From CAZFQG01 sp964520785 (GTDB lineage Bacteria > Planctomycetota > Planctomycetia > Pirellulales > Thermoguttaceae), in the NCBI GenBank assembly GCA_964520785.1, contig CAZFQG010000262.1:1-6724 (forward strand): a stretch of 6,724 nucleotides of DNA. The letters run 5' to 3'. Every line of letters begins with the position of its first letter. Position 1 is the stretch's first letter. Below the pieces are notes generated by a model that had not been told where the DNA came from, searched no databases, and saw nothing but the letters and a program-made list of their open reading frames with translations. The position numbers and the translations under genes are program-made. Below, in pieces: positions 1 through 6,646 of this stretch.

Positions 1-331
1 CCCGGGAATGGGATATCCGCTTCCAACAGCCCTGCGATCTTCCGGTTCTTGAAGAAACGCTTAAACGGGTCGAGAAACGCTTACACGGGTCGGGAGCCTT
101 TACGGTCGACAACCGTGGCGGGGGAGGATAATCTTCGGCAACGCCGATTGGCAGCAGCGTACCGCGCAGCAGTTAGGCCTCCAATCGACGCGTCGCCCTC
201 GCGGTCGCCCCCGGCCCTCTACACCAGAACCAAAGTAAAGACTCCCCACTTCTTTGGACGTTCGGGAATAGGCTCGCAGGCGAACAAGTTATCGCGGATG
301 TCCGCGTTGATTTCGAACTTCAACCGGGGGA
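1..331. other. Left-end stretch without a convincing gene
   Basis: No reading frame here has a start, ribosome binding site and recognisable protein together. It holds a 20-bp tandem duplication (53-92). It also holds a minus-strand open frame from 401 to a TAG at 219-221 that overlaps the 3' end of the SOUL gene; it reads like protein (ending in ...KKWGVFTLVLV) but has no ATG or GTG. A second short minus-strand frame runs off the left edge from about 80 and also reads plausibly (KRFFKNRKIAGLLEAD), again with no start. These could be decayed gene ends or chance frames in RNY-biased GC-rich DNA. I cannot decide between them from the sequence. Confidence 0.4.
53..92. repeat. 20-bp tandem direct duplication (two copies)
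   Basis: The unit AGAAACGCTTAAACGGGTCG at 53-72 is followed directly by a second copy at 73-92 that differs at one base (TTACACGGG instead of TTAAACGGG). Two abutting copies point to a slippage or short duplication event. The unit length is not a multiple of three, so a gene here would have been frameshifted by it; this fits with the absence of an intact gene at the left edge. Confidence 0.85.
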
Positions 332-1013
332 CTATTCGTTCGACAACGTCGCGGACTTCTTTTCCGTGGCCTTCTCGCTTTCTTCCAGCGAGGACGTCGG
401 GTCAACCGGGCGAATCGGGATTTCCACCTCGAAGTAGTTGCGGTTTCGGGGGACAAAGGGGCTGTTATACGCCATGACCCGCATCTGGCCGTCGGATGCG
501 TAACGTTCTTTGTTGACTTCCAGCCACTTCTCCAGGCGATCCCTCGCGGCGGCGACCGATTCCGAATTCTGCGGGCCGCGAACGCCGGTATTCACGACGG
601 TCATTGGCGGTACGTCGATCACTTCGACGCTGCCGTCGCGCCCCACCTGCCCGACCTCCGGATTGTTGTAGAGAAACGCCATGCTGCTCTCGCGCGGGCG
701 TTCCCCATCGGCGTAGCGCATTTCGACCGGAGCCGTCACCGGAATATCGTTCTTCATTGATGTGCGAGAACAGCCTCCAGAAACTGCCCATGGCCTTGGC
801 GTCGGCCTCGGCCTTCCGGTAGGCCGGATATTGCTTGATCTGGACGTCTTCGACCGCAGTATACTCCGGAAAGCCCTCCGGCATCTCGGCTTCGACAATC
901 GGCTTAAACTGAGCGTCGCTTCCGCGAGCCTGAGTCGCGAAGATCGCCAAGAACCCCACCAGAGGGGCAAAAACGATCGATAAGGCCATTGCGTAACAAC
1001 TGTGCATAGTCAT
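332..1013 (-). pseudogene. SOUL-family heme-binding protein, exported, broken by one extra base
   Basis: The frame starting at the ATG at 1013 has a good ribosome binding site (GGAGA at 1021-1025, 7-nt spacing). It begins with a hydrophobic export signal (about residues 8-29, ending FATQARGSDA), then the start of a SOUL domain (FPEYTAVEDVQIKQYPAYRK) up to LFSHI at residue 85. There it leaves frame. The rest of the domain (NDIPVTAPVEMRYADGERP..., NYFEVEIPIRP) continues in another frame to the TAG at 332-334. Dropping the single base at 756 turns ...CACATCAATGAAGAAC... into codons for HIKKND, rejoining the conserved KKNDIPVTAPVEM motif and giving an unbroken 226-aa protein. Unrepaired, translation would run to 465 and make a 182-aa product with about 97 foreign residues. 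SOUL proteins bind heme or related tetrapyrroles; the signal suggests a periplasmic or lipid-facing site. Both halves are otherwise intact, so this is either a very recent mutation or a sequencing or assembly error. The family call is firm; the pseudogene status is not. Confidence 0.85.
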
Positions 1014-1320
1014 GTTAAAATCTCCGTAAAGGTAACTTCTTGCTTTCTGAAGCGGTCCACATAAGGGTATTCGAGGAAACGCCGGCACCGGATTCGCGGG
1101 TTCCGGTTGCCCGCGGACCCTCGCAAAATACCTCTTTCTAGGGGGAGGCCGATTTCATCTTGACTCGGTTTTGGGTTTGCCGGTATAGTCCCGCGCGCTG
1201 CGGTGCTTGCGGATTGCGCCGAGGTAGCCGCCGTGCTGAAGGGCCTTGGGGACGCCTTTTGAGCCGGGGTCTAGTGATTGGTATGCAAGAAGTTGAAAAA
1301 AAGCGCTTTAGGGAGACGAA
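1014..1320. other. Divergent intergenic region between the SOUL and parvulin-like genes
   Basis: These 307 bases separate two genes that point away from each other. The rightward promoter at 1160-1189 is clear. For the leftward SOUL gene I see only the ribosome binding site at 1021-1025 and no convincing -35/-10 pair. Around 1087-1117 there are overlapping inverted repeats rich in CCGG and GCGGG (for example GCGGG...CCCGC) that could fold in RNA from either strand. I see no coding frame. Confidence 0.5.
1160..1189 (+). promoter_or_regulatory. Predicted sigma70-type promoter of the parvulin-like gene
   Basis: TTGACT at 1160-1165 and TATAGT at 1184-1189 are separated by 18 bp; each matches the consensus at five of six positions. 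Transcription would start near 1196, leaving a 5' leader of about 125 nt before the ATG at 1321. The leader has no strong attenuator-like hairpin followed by a T run. Confidence 0.55.
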
Positions 1321-3525
1321 ATGGCCGGTAAGATGGAACGAATTTGCGCCAGTGCGAAAAAAAGGAATGTCAATCGCCTTTGGAGGCTGTTTTTCGGCGG
1401 GGTGTGCGTCATCGCGGTGGCCGTCGCCGTAAAGTCGCTTCAAGACGATCCTCAGGCCGAGGCGAACCCACTCCGCGGGCAGAATCCGCCACCGTCGAAT
1501 GCCCCGCGGACGACGAATCCACCGGAGAAATTGACGAGCATCCCACCCGCCGCTTCCGTGTCGGCCAAGAAAAACGAGAATACGTCGCGGATAACCCTGC
1601 GTGCCGCCGCCGGCGCCCCATCCGAGGAGAGGCCGGCCGCCGCGCAGCAACCACCGCGATTGGCGCCGGTCACCCGCGAGGCGAAGCCGCTTGAGTCGAA
1701 GCCCGCGCCGAAGCCGACCCGTCAAGCGTCTTCGCCGAAACAGCGAAGCGAACCGGTGGGCGTGAGTTTCGAGGTGTCGAAGACGCAGCCGGTCGCGTTG
1801 CCGGAAGAGCGGATTTTCACGGAGGACGACAAGCCGATCGTGGCCGTGGTCAATAATGAACCGATTACCAGGGAACAACTCGCTCGCGAGTGCCTGCTTC
1901 ACTACGGGACTTCGGTCCTGGAGCGGATCGTCAATAGGTGGCTTATCGCACAGGCGTGCGTCCAGGCGAACATCGCGATCACCGACGCGGAAATCGACGC
2001 GGAGGTGGAGCGGGTCGCCTCGCGTTTCGGCCTTCCGGTGGACCGCTGGCTGAAAATGCTCGAGCAGGAACGAGGGATTTCGCCGCGACAGTATTCGAAG
2101 GATATCATCTGGCCGACGCTGGCACTGCGTAAACTGGCCGGCGAACGGCTCGAAGTGACTCCGGAGGAGCTGAAAAGGGCCTACGAATCGCAATTCGGTC
2201 CGGCGATACGTGCCCGGCTGATTTCGACTCGCGACAAGGCGAAGGCGGAGAAACTCCGCGAGGCGGCGGTCGCGAATCCGGAGGAGTTCGGCAACTTGGC
2301 GAAAGATCACTCCGAGGACGTCAACAGTGCCGCGGCGAAAGGGATGATCCAGCCGATCCGTATGCACGGTACCTACGAGGAGTTGGAGGAAGCCGCCTTC
2401 GGAATGAAGGACGGAGAGATCTCGCCGGTTATCCACGCGGCCGGCCAGTATATCATTCTCAAGCGCGAGGGATTGATCGAAGCGAGGAATATCCCGCTGG
2501 AGCACGTGGCTCCCCGGCTCGATGAGATGATCCGGCAGAGCAAGCTCCGCACGGTGGCGGCCGACGTGTTCCGCGAGCTGCAGGAAGGGACGAAGGTCCA
2601 AAACGTATTCAATGATCCGGAAACACGCCGGGAGATGCCCGGCGTCGCCGCCGTCGTGGGAAACCATCGAATCACTCTTCGCGAACTGGCCGAAGCCTGC
2701 CTGGAACGCCACGGAGAGGAGACCCTCGAGGGCACCATCAATCGGACCCTTATCAAGCAGGCCTGCCGCCGTCTCGATATCACGGTTACCGAGGAGGAAA
2801 TGGACGAGGAGATCGCGCGAGCCGCGTCGCTGGCGTTGCCTCCGAAGGCGGACGGATCGCCCGATATCGACGGTTGGATCGCGCAGGTGACCGAAGCTCA
2901 GAACGTCTCGCCGGAGGTTTACCGCCGCGACTCAGTATGGCCCTCCGTGGCGCTGCGCAAGCTCGTCGGCGACAGGGTCGGCGTGACGGAAGAGGACATT
3001 CAGCGCGGATACGAGGCGAATTACGGTCCACGCGTCCGTTGCCGGGCTATCGTGATGAACGATCCTCGCCGCGCGACGCGCGTTTGGGACATGGCCAGGA
3101 ACGATCCGAGTCCCGAGAACTTCGCCAAACTGGCCGAGCAATACTCGATCGAGAGTAGTAGTCGTGCCCTTGGCGGCGAAATCCCCCCGATCAAGCGTCA
3201 TGGAGGACAACCCGCTCTCGAACGCGAGGCGTTCCGGCTTCAGGAAGGGGAACTCTCCAGTATCGTGCAACTGGGGGATAAGCAAGTCATTCTTCTGTGC
3301 GAAGGATACACGGAACCGACCAAAGTGGAACTCGCGGAAGTCCGCGAACTGATCATCGAGGATATCCTCGAGAAAAAAGTACGGATCGCCATGGCCGAGA
3401 CGTTCCGCTCGCTCCAAGAGGACGCAACGATAGATAATTACTTGGCGAATACCTCGCAGTCGCCCCGGACGAAGCCCAAGAAAGTGGCCAACGTTCCTGA
3501 GTTGCAGCAGATTCCGGGACGGTAA
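1321..3525 (+). CDS. Membrane-anchored protein with two tandem SurA/parvulin-like units
   Basis: The ATG follows AGGGAG at 1310-1315 with 5-nt spacing. The 734-aa product has a basic N-terminus, one transmembrane or signal-anchor helix (about residues 23-37, FFGGVCVIAVAVAV) and a Pro/Ala/Lys-rich linker to about residue 165. Two copies of the same module follow, roughly 172-438 and 441-715. Each module has a SurA-N-like helical part (AVVNNEPITREQLARECL in unit 1, AVVGNHRITLRELAEACL in unit 2), a shared WP(T/S)xALRKLxG segment, and a parvulin-like domain (about 294-385 and 570-662) with FxxLAxxxS and AFxxxxGE(I/L)S motifs. The family's role is peptidyl-prolyl isomerisation or chaperoning of exported proteins, and the anchor would place it on the periplasmic side. 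The usual parvulin histidines are missing: the first strand reads IRARLIS or VRCRAIV where SHIL is typical, and the last reads QYIILKRE or QVILLCEG where YHIIKV is typical. Holdase activity is therefore more likely than fast isomerase activity. Domain identity is fairly sure; substrate is unknown. Confidence 0.85.
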   Translation: MAGKMERICASAKKRNVNRLWRLFFGGVCVIAVAVAVKSLQDDPQAEANPLRGQNPPPSNAPRTTNPPEKLTSIPPAASVSAKKNENTSRITLRAAAGAPSEERPAAAQQPPRLAPVTREAKPLESKPAPKPTRQASSPKQRSEPVGVSFEVSKTQPVALPEERIFTEDDKPIVAVVNNEPITREQLARECLLHYGTSVLERIVNRWLIAQACVQANIAITDAEIDAEVERVASRFGLPVDRWLKMLEQERGISPRQYSKDIIWPTLALRKLAGERLEVTPEELKRAYESQFGPAIRARLISTRDKAKAEKLREAAVANPEEFGNLAKDHSEDVNSAAAKGMIQPIRMHGTYEELEEAAFGMKDGEISPVIHAAGQYIILKREGLIEARNIPLEHVAPRLDEMIRQSKLRTVAADVFRELQEGTKVQNVFNDPETRREMPGVAAVVGNHRITLRELAEACLERHGEETLEGTINRTLIKQACRRLDITVTEEEMDEEIARAASLALPPKADGSPDIDGWIAQVTEAQNVSPEVYRRDSVWPSVALRKLVGDRVGVTEEDIQRGYEANYGPRVRCRAIVMNDPRRATRVWDMARNDPSPENFAKLAEQYSIESSSRALGGEIPPIKRHGGQPALEREAFRLQEGELSSIVQLGDKQVILLCEGYTEPTKVELAEVRELIIEDILEKKVRIAMAETFRSLQEDATIDNYLANTSQSPRTKPKKVANVPELQQIPGR

Positions 3526-3694
3526 GTCCGAGGACGCAGCCGGTGTTCGCCGGGAAGGTTCCGCTTGCTGCTTGTCGGCCGGTTCCCGAGTAGGCCCGTC
3601 AAGCCGTTGGGGAGCCCCCCGCCCATGCCATGCCATCATGTGAGTTGAGCAAGTTTCGCATCGTCGTTTTTTTTTCGTGCCACAGGAGAGTCGG

Positions 3695-4816
3695 ATGACC
3701 AGCAAAGAACGCCTCCTCCTCGCCCTCGCCCGGGAGAAGCCCGACCGCCTCCCGGTCACGCTCCATCAGTGGCAGCAGTATCATCTCGATACGTACATGG
3801 GCGGCTGCGATCCGCTGGAGGCCTTCCGCCGCACCGGGCTCGACGCGGCCATTCAGTATTTCGAGGCGATGGGGCAGTTTTGGATTCCCAACGCCGAGAA
3901 GTTCGCGCTCAATACGCCGCAGTGGCGGGATGAGATGACGGTGGTCGACGCCGACCCGGAGAATAAGATCGTCCATCATCGGATCGTCACGCCGGACGGG
4001 GAATTGACCTACAAGACGGGGGCGGACCGGAAGACGACCTGGATTACCGAGTATCTCATCAAGCGCCGCGAGGACGTCGACCTGATCGAGCGGTACATGC
4101 CGGTGGCGGCCCTGGACAAGGCGGCCATCGCCGTGGAGTACGACCGGATCGGCGACGCGGGTATCCTGCGGGGGTTCGTCTGGGGCGATCAGGCCGGCTG
4201 CTGGCAACACGCCTGCTGCCTGATGGACGTCCAGGACTTGATCATCGAAACGTACGAGAACCCCGACTGGGTCCACCGCCTCCTCCGCGTGCTGCTCGAC
4301 AAGAAGCTGCGGTTCATCGAGGAATCGCTCGCCGGAGCGAAGTTCGACCTCATCGAGACGGGCGGCGGCGCGAGCAGCGACACGGTCATCTCCCCTAAGC
4401 TGCACCGCGAGTTCTGCCTCCCCTACGACCGCGAAATGCACCAGGCCGTCCACGCCGCCGGCCTCAAGACGACCTACCACACGTGCGGCGGGATGATGCA
4501 CATTCTCGACCAGATCGTCGAAAACGAGACCGACGCCTCCGAAACCCTCACCCCACCCGGCTGCGGCGGGAATATTACCGATCCGGCCGCCGTGCGCCGC
4601 GCCTTCGACGGCCGCGTCGCCCTGATCGGCGGGATGGACCAGTTCAACATCCTGACCACCGGCACGCCGGACCGGATTCGCGCCGAGGTCCGAAGGTTGT
4701 TTGAAGGCTTCGGGGCCGACGGCGGGTATATCCTGTCGGCTTCGGATCATTTCTTTGAGACGCCGCCGGAGAATTTGAGGGTGTATGCCGATGCAGCGAG
4801 GGAGTGTGGGTATTAG
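3695..4816 (+). CDS. Uroporphyrinogen decarboxylase (URO-D) superfamily protein, not HemE
   Basis: The 373-aa frame from the ATG at 3695 has AGGAGAG at 3684-3690 just upstream; an in-frame GTG at 3677 lies before that site and is unlikely to be the start. The N-terminus (MTSKERLLLALAREKPDRLPV) and C-terminus (GGYILSASDHFFETPPENLRVYADAA) are typical of the URO-D fold, as is RVALIGGMDQFNILTTGTPD. The RQAGRYLPEY substrate-site signature of true uroporphyrinogen decarboxylase is absent. A HxC pair (H262, C264 in YHTCGG) matches two zinc ligands of MtaA/MtbA-type corrinoid methyltransferases. The third ligand position, a Cys in the ILSPGC stretch, reads SASDH here, although C290 and C371 are nearby alternatives. 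It is thus an uncharacterised branch that may be a methyltransferase or lyase. Reaction and substrate cannot be named. The 80-aa membrane protein gene begins 17 bp downstream and is probably co-transcribed. Confidence 0.85.
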   Translation: MTSKERLLLALAREKPDRLPVTLHQWQQYHLDTYMGGCDPLEAFRRTGLDAAIQYFEAMGQFWIPNAEKFALNTPQWRDEMTVVDADPENKIVHHRIVTPDGELTYKTGADRKTTWITEYLIKRREDVDLIERYMPVAALDKAAIAVEYDRIGDAGILRGFVWGDQAGCWQHACCLMDVQDLIIETYENPDWVHRLLRVLLDKKLRFIEESLAGAKFDLIETGGGASSDTVISPKLHREFCLPYDREMHQAVHAAGLKTTYHTCGGMMHILDQIVENETDASETLTPPGCGGNITDPAAVRRAFDGRVALIGGMDQFNILTTGTPDRIRAEVRRLFEGFGADGGYILSASDHFFETPPENLRVYADAARECGY

Positions 4817-4833
4817 AAGAAAGGAGTCCCACT

Positions 4834-5076
4834 ATGGACACTCAAACCCTCACGGCGTTCTTCATGTGGTGTACCATTATCAACGCGGCACTCTTGAGCC
4901 TCTCGATCGTGATGATGATCACCATCGGCGACCTGGCTTACCGCATCCACTCGAAGTGGTTCCCCATGCCGCGCCAGACGTTCACCGTCGTGATCTACTC
5001 GTTTCTCGGTCTGTACAAGGTGCTCTTCATCGCCTTCAATCTGGTGCCGTGGGTGGCGCTGTTGATTGTGGGGTGA
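4834..5076 (+). CDS. Small two-helix membrane protein, DUF6868-like
   Basis: The ATG at 4834 follows AAAGGAGT (4820-4827) with 6-nt spacing, so I prefer it to the in-frame GTG at 4804, which overlaps the upstream gene. The 80-aa product has two hydrophobic helices (about residues 7-30 and 50-78) joined by a short basic loop (YRIHSKWFPMPRQ). The pattern FFxWCTIIN...HSKWF...YKVLFIAFNLVPWVAL agrees with the DUF6868 family as I remember it, a group of inner-membrane proteins of about 80 residues with no known function. It lies 17 bp after the URO-D superfamily gene and probably shares its transcript, which may mean it helps localise that activity, but this is inference. Confidence 0.85.
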   Translation: MDTQTLTAFFMWCTIINAALLSLSIVMMITIGDLAYRIHSKWFPMPRQTFTVVIYSFLGLYKVLFIAFNLVPWVALLIVG

Positions 5077-5150
5077 GCCGATGCTTTCCGCCACCGACCA
5101 ATGGGGCCGGCGTCGTCAAATCCAGAGTTTCCGTCGGTGAAATCCGTTGC

Positions 5151-5184
5151 GGAAACAATGCCTCGCTGGAAACAATGCCTCGCT
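5151..5184. repeat. Perfect 17-bp tandem duplication
   Basis: GGAAACAATGCCTCGCT occurs at 5151-5167 and again, without a gap or mismatch, at 5168-5184. The first copy's GGAAAC also forms the right arm of the hairpin that begins at 5127. Two exact copies suggest a recent duplication in non-coding DNA. The unit is unrelated to the 20-bp tandem unit at 53-92. Confidence 0.9.
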
Positions 5185-5272
5185 GGGAAGAGCCGGAGGC
5201 CGGTCACCGCGGCAAACCCCGTATTCCCGAAATAGACCCGATCGCGAAACCACTGAACCAAAATCACCCGTA

Positions 5273-5311
5273 GGGGGGGCACATGAGGTGTTTTTCGGTC
5301 ATTGCCCCCCC
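5273..5311 (+). other. Strong G7C/GC7 hairpin, possible transcript end or RNA processing structure
   Basis: GGGGGGGC at 5273-5280 pairs perfectly with GCCCCCCC at 5304-5311, leaving a 23-nt loop in which ATGA (5283-5286) and TCAT (5299-5302) can pair as a second short stem. It lies about 200 nt after the DUF6868-like gene and 142 nt before the next gene. The following bases (CTTGGTAACC) are not a T run, so it is not a standard intrinsic terminator. It could still stall polymerase or protect a 3' end. The runs of seven G and eight C are also prone to sequencing length errors. Confidence 0.5.
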
Positions 5312-5453
5312 CTTGGTAACCTATACTTGCTTTGAGGCAGGCCGGGCTGGGCGAGCGTGGAGTGCGCGAGAGGATCGGGGTCAAGGAGAACCGCGAGTCG
5401 TTTCGATAATGGAAATGCCCTATAGGTGAACACCTTCAAACGGAATACATCCG

Positions 5454-5819
5454 ATGACCGAATCCCATTGCTGCGTTGACGAACCGATCGTCGGTTCTCC
5501 TGAGTTGGACGAGCGGATCGGCGTCCAGATGCCCCTGCTGACTGGGAACCCCACCGCGGAGGAAATCCAGGAACGGATGGCCGGATTGGAGGACCGTCTG
5601 GACGCGATCTGCCGGAAAATCAGTCTTGGCGGCTATCATCAGACGGATACGAAAATCCATGACCTCAACCGCCTCGGCAACGACTTCGCCAAATTGGAAT
5701 ACTACCTATTTCTCGGGGATGACTCGCTGGCGGAATTCTACCCGCTGCTCGACCTGTTTACCCAGCGGCTTCAGAGGACCGTTGCCGCTACCAGGGGAGA
5801 GATCGCCGCCGGCAAGTGA
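5454..5819 (+). CDS. Hypothetical 121-aa protein
   Basis: I do not recognise this protein. It is soluble and mostly helical by composition, with no signal peptide or membrane segment. The first 30 residues (with a CC pair at 6-7) look flexible. Residues about 34-121 look like two or three amphipathic helices (TAEEIQERMAGLEDRLDAIC, HDLNRLGNDFAKLEYYLFLG, LAEFYPLLDLFTQRLQRTV) and could form a small bundle or coiled coil. Codon choice resembles the neighbouring genes, with many G or C third positions, which supports it being real. The start is uncertain: there is no clear ribosome binding site before the ATG at 5454, and an internal ATG at 5529 is possible. It converges on efpL with a 58-bp gap. 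Confidence 0.6.
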   Translation: MTESHCCVDEPIVGSPELDERIGVQMPLLTGNPTAEEIQERMAGLEDRLDAICRKISLGGYHQTDTKIHDLNRLGNDFAKLEYYLFLGDDSLAEFYPLLDLFTQRLQRTVAATRGEIAAGK

Positions 5820-5877
5820 ACGAAGGTCCCGGGGTTCTTGCTGCGCTGGGTTTTGGGGCATGCCGGCCGTATGGGCG

Positions 5878-6441
5878 TCACGCCCGGGACAAGTACTCAC
5901 CGGTCCGCGTGTCGACCTTGACGCTCTCCCCTTCTGAAAGGTACTCGGGAACTTGAACGATGAGCCCGGTTTCAAGCGTGGCGGGTTTGGTCCGCGACGT
6001 GGCGCTGTTTCCCTTAACGCCGGGGTCGCACCGAGTCACTCTTAGTTCCACGGTCAAGGGGACCTGGATTCCGATACAGACGTCGTTATAAACCATCGCG
6101 GAGACGCCCTCGAGCTGCTCCGTGACGTACTGCATTTCCTCGGTGACGTCCTCGTGGGGAATCTCGTATTGTTCGTAGGTCTGCTCGTCCATGAAAACGT
6201 AGTTCGACCCGTCGGAATAGAGGTACTTCACCGCACGGCGGACAAAGTCCGCCTCGTCCAAAGATTCTCCACCGCGGAGGGTGATATCCACCTTCTGTTT
6301 GGTTGCCAGACTTCGGGCACGGTACTTATAAAACGTGCTCGCCCCGCGAGCCGAGGGGGATTGGACGGTGACCGATTCAATAACACACGGCCCGCCGCCG
6401 TAATTAACGATGCTTCCACGCTTGATGTCCTTGGCTAGCAT
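5878..6441 (-). CDS. efpL: Elongation factor P-like protein EfpL/YeiP
   Basis: The ATG at 6441 follows AAAGGA (6449-6454) with 7-nt spacing. An in-frame GTG at 6510 lies at about the predicted transcription start and is rejected. The 187-aa product has the usual three-domain EF-P length: KOW-like N-domain (about 1-62), a central OB domain (about 63-126) and a C-terminal OB domain (about 128-187, with GVKGNSATSRTKPATLETG and VQVPEYLSEGESVKVDTRTGEY). The loop that reaches the ribosomal P-site tRNA reads QSPSARGAST with Arg32 at its tip, as in E. coli YeiP/EfpL (QSPTARGAAT, Arg33), rather than the modifiable Lys of many EF-P proteins. EF-P family proteins relieve ribosome stalling at polyproline and related motifs in the cytoplasm. 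The gene stands alone on its strand. Its stop codon lies in the loop of a small perfect hairpin (GGGCG-TCA-CGCCC, 5873-5885), which has no T run. Confidence 0.93.
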   Translation of the reverse strand: MLAKDIKRGSIVNYGGGPCVIESVTVQSPSARGASTFYKYRARSLATKQKVDITLRGGESLDEADFVRRAVKYLYSDGSNYVFMDEQTYEQYEIPHEDVTEEMQYVTEQLEGVSAMVYNDVCIGIQVPLTVELRVTRCDPGVKGNSATSRTKPATLETGLIVQVPEYLSEGESVKVDTRTGEYLSRA

Positions 6442-6519
6442 TATTCTGTCCTTTATCTCATTTTCCTCTCTTGCCGTCCGGCGGCACCGTCGCCCCGCCC
6501 GGTTGTTCACAATGGGGTT

Positions 6520-6547
6520 ACGATATCAAAACATTGAAACCTGTCAA
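6520..6547 (-). promoter_or_regulatory. Predicted sigma70-type promoter of efpL
   Basis: On the minus strand a perfect TTGACA (6542-6547) is followed after 16 bp by TATCGT (6520-6525, four of six consensus bases). Transcription would start near 6513, giving a leader of about 70 nt before the ATG at 6441. Confidence 0.5.
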
Positions 6548-6646
6548 TATTGCCGGTTTCTCCTATTGACCGAAATGGCGGCGACGATATACATATTTGA
6601 ATTCTGAAATAGTTTCTCACATGTTTCCCGATTGTCGGGGACACCG

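Larger units (their letters stand above)
5077..5453. other. 377-bp intergenic stretch with repeats and hairpins
   Basis: No frame in this stretch looks coding on either strand. It contains, in order, a 7-bp stem hairpin (GTTTCCG 5127-5133 with CGGAAAC 5150-5156), a perfect 17-bp tandem duplication (5151-5184), a strong G/C hairpin (5273-5311) and a -10-like TATACT at 5322-5327 without a good -35. The last could drive the 121-aa gene that starts at 5454, with a leader of about 120 nt. I see no hairpin followed by a T run. Confidence 0.5.

Noticed and set aside
49..477. Plus-strand open frame of 142 codons at the left edge
   Set aside because: It runs across the 20-bp duplication and over the 3' part of the SOUL gene, is rich in Arg, Ser and Pro, and has no ribosome site.
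1138..2712. Minus-strand open frame of 524 codons antisense to the parvulin-like gene
   Set aside because: It is the in-phase complement of a GC-rich, RNY-biased gene, its translation is Arg/Leu/His-rich with no recognisable motif, and the plus-strand protein has clear domains.
3667..3675. Run of nine T before the URO-D superfamily gene as an intrinsic terminator
   Set aside because: No stable stem ends directly before the T run; it may only be a length-variable tract upstream of the ribosome site.
3599..4750. Minus-strand open frame of 383 codons antisense to the URO-D superfamily gene
   Set aside because: Its translation is a low-complexity mirror of the real gene, and the plus strand has the family motifs and the ribosome binding site.
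332..4816. A tetrapyrrole gene cluster made of the SOUL and URO-D superfamily genes
   Set aside because: The genes are on opposite strands and separated by the parvulin-like gene, and the URO-D protein lacks the HemE signature, so a shared heme pathway is not supported.
4995..5384. Minus-strand open frame of 129 codons over the intergenic hairpins
   Set aside because: It overlaps the DUF6868-like gene, runs through the tandem repeat and the homopolymer hairpin, and shows no family motif.
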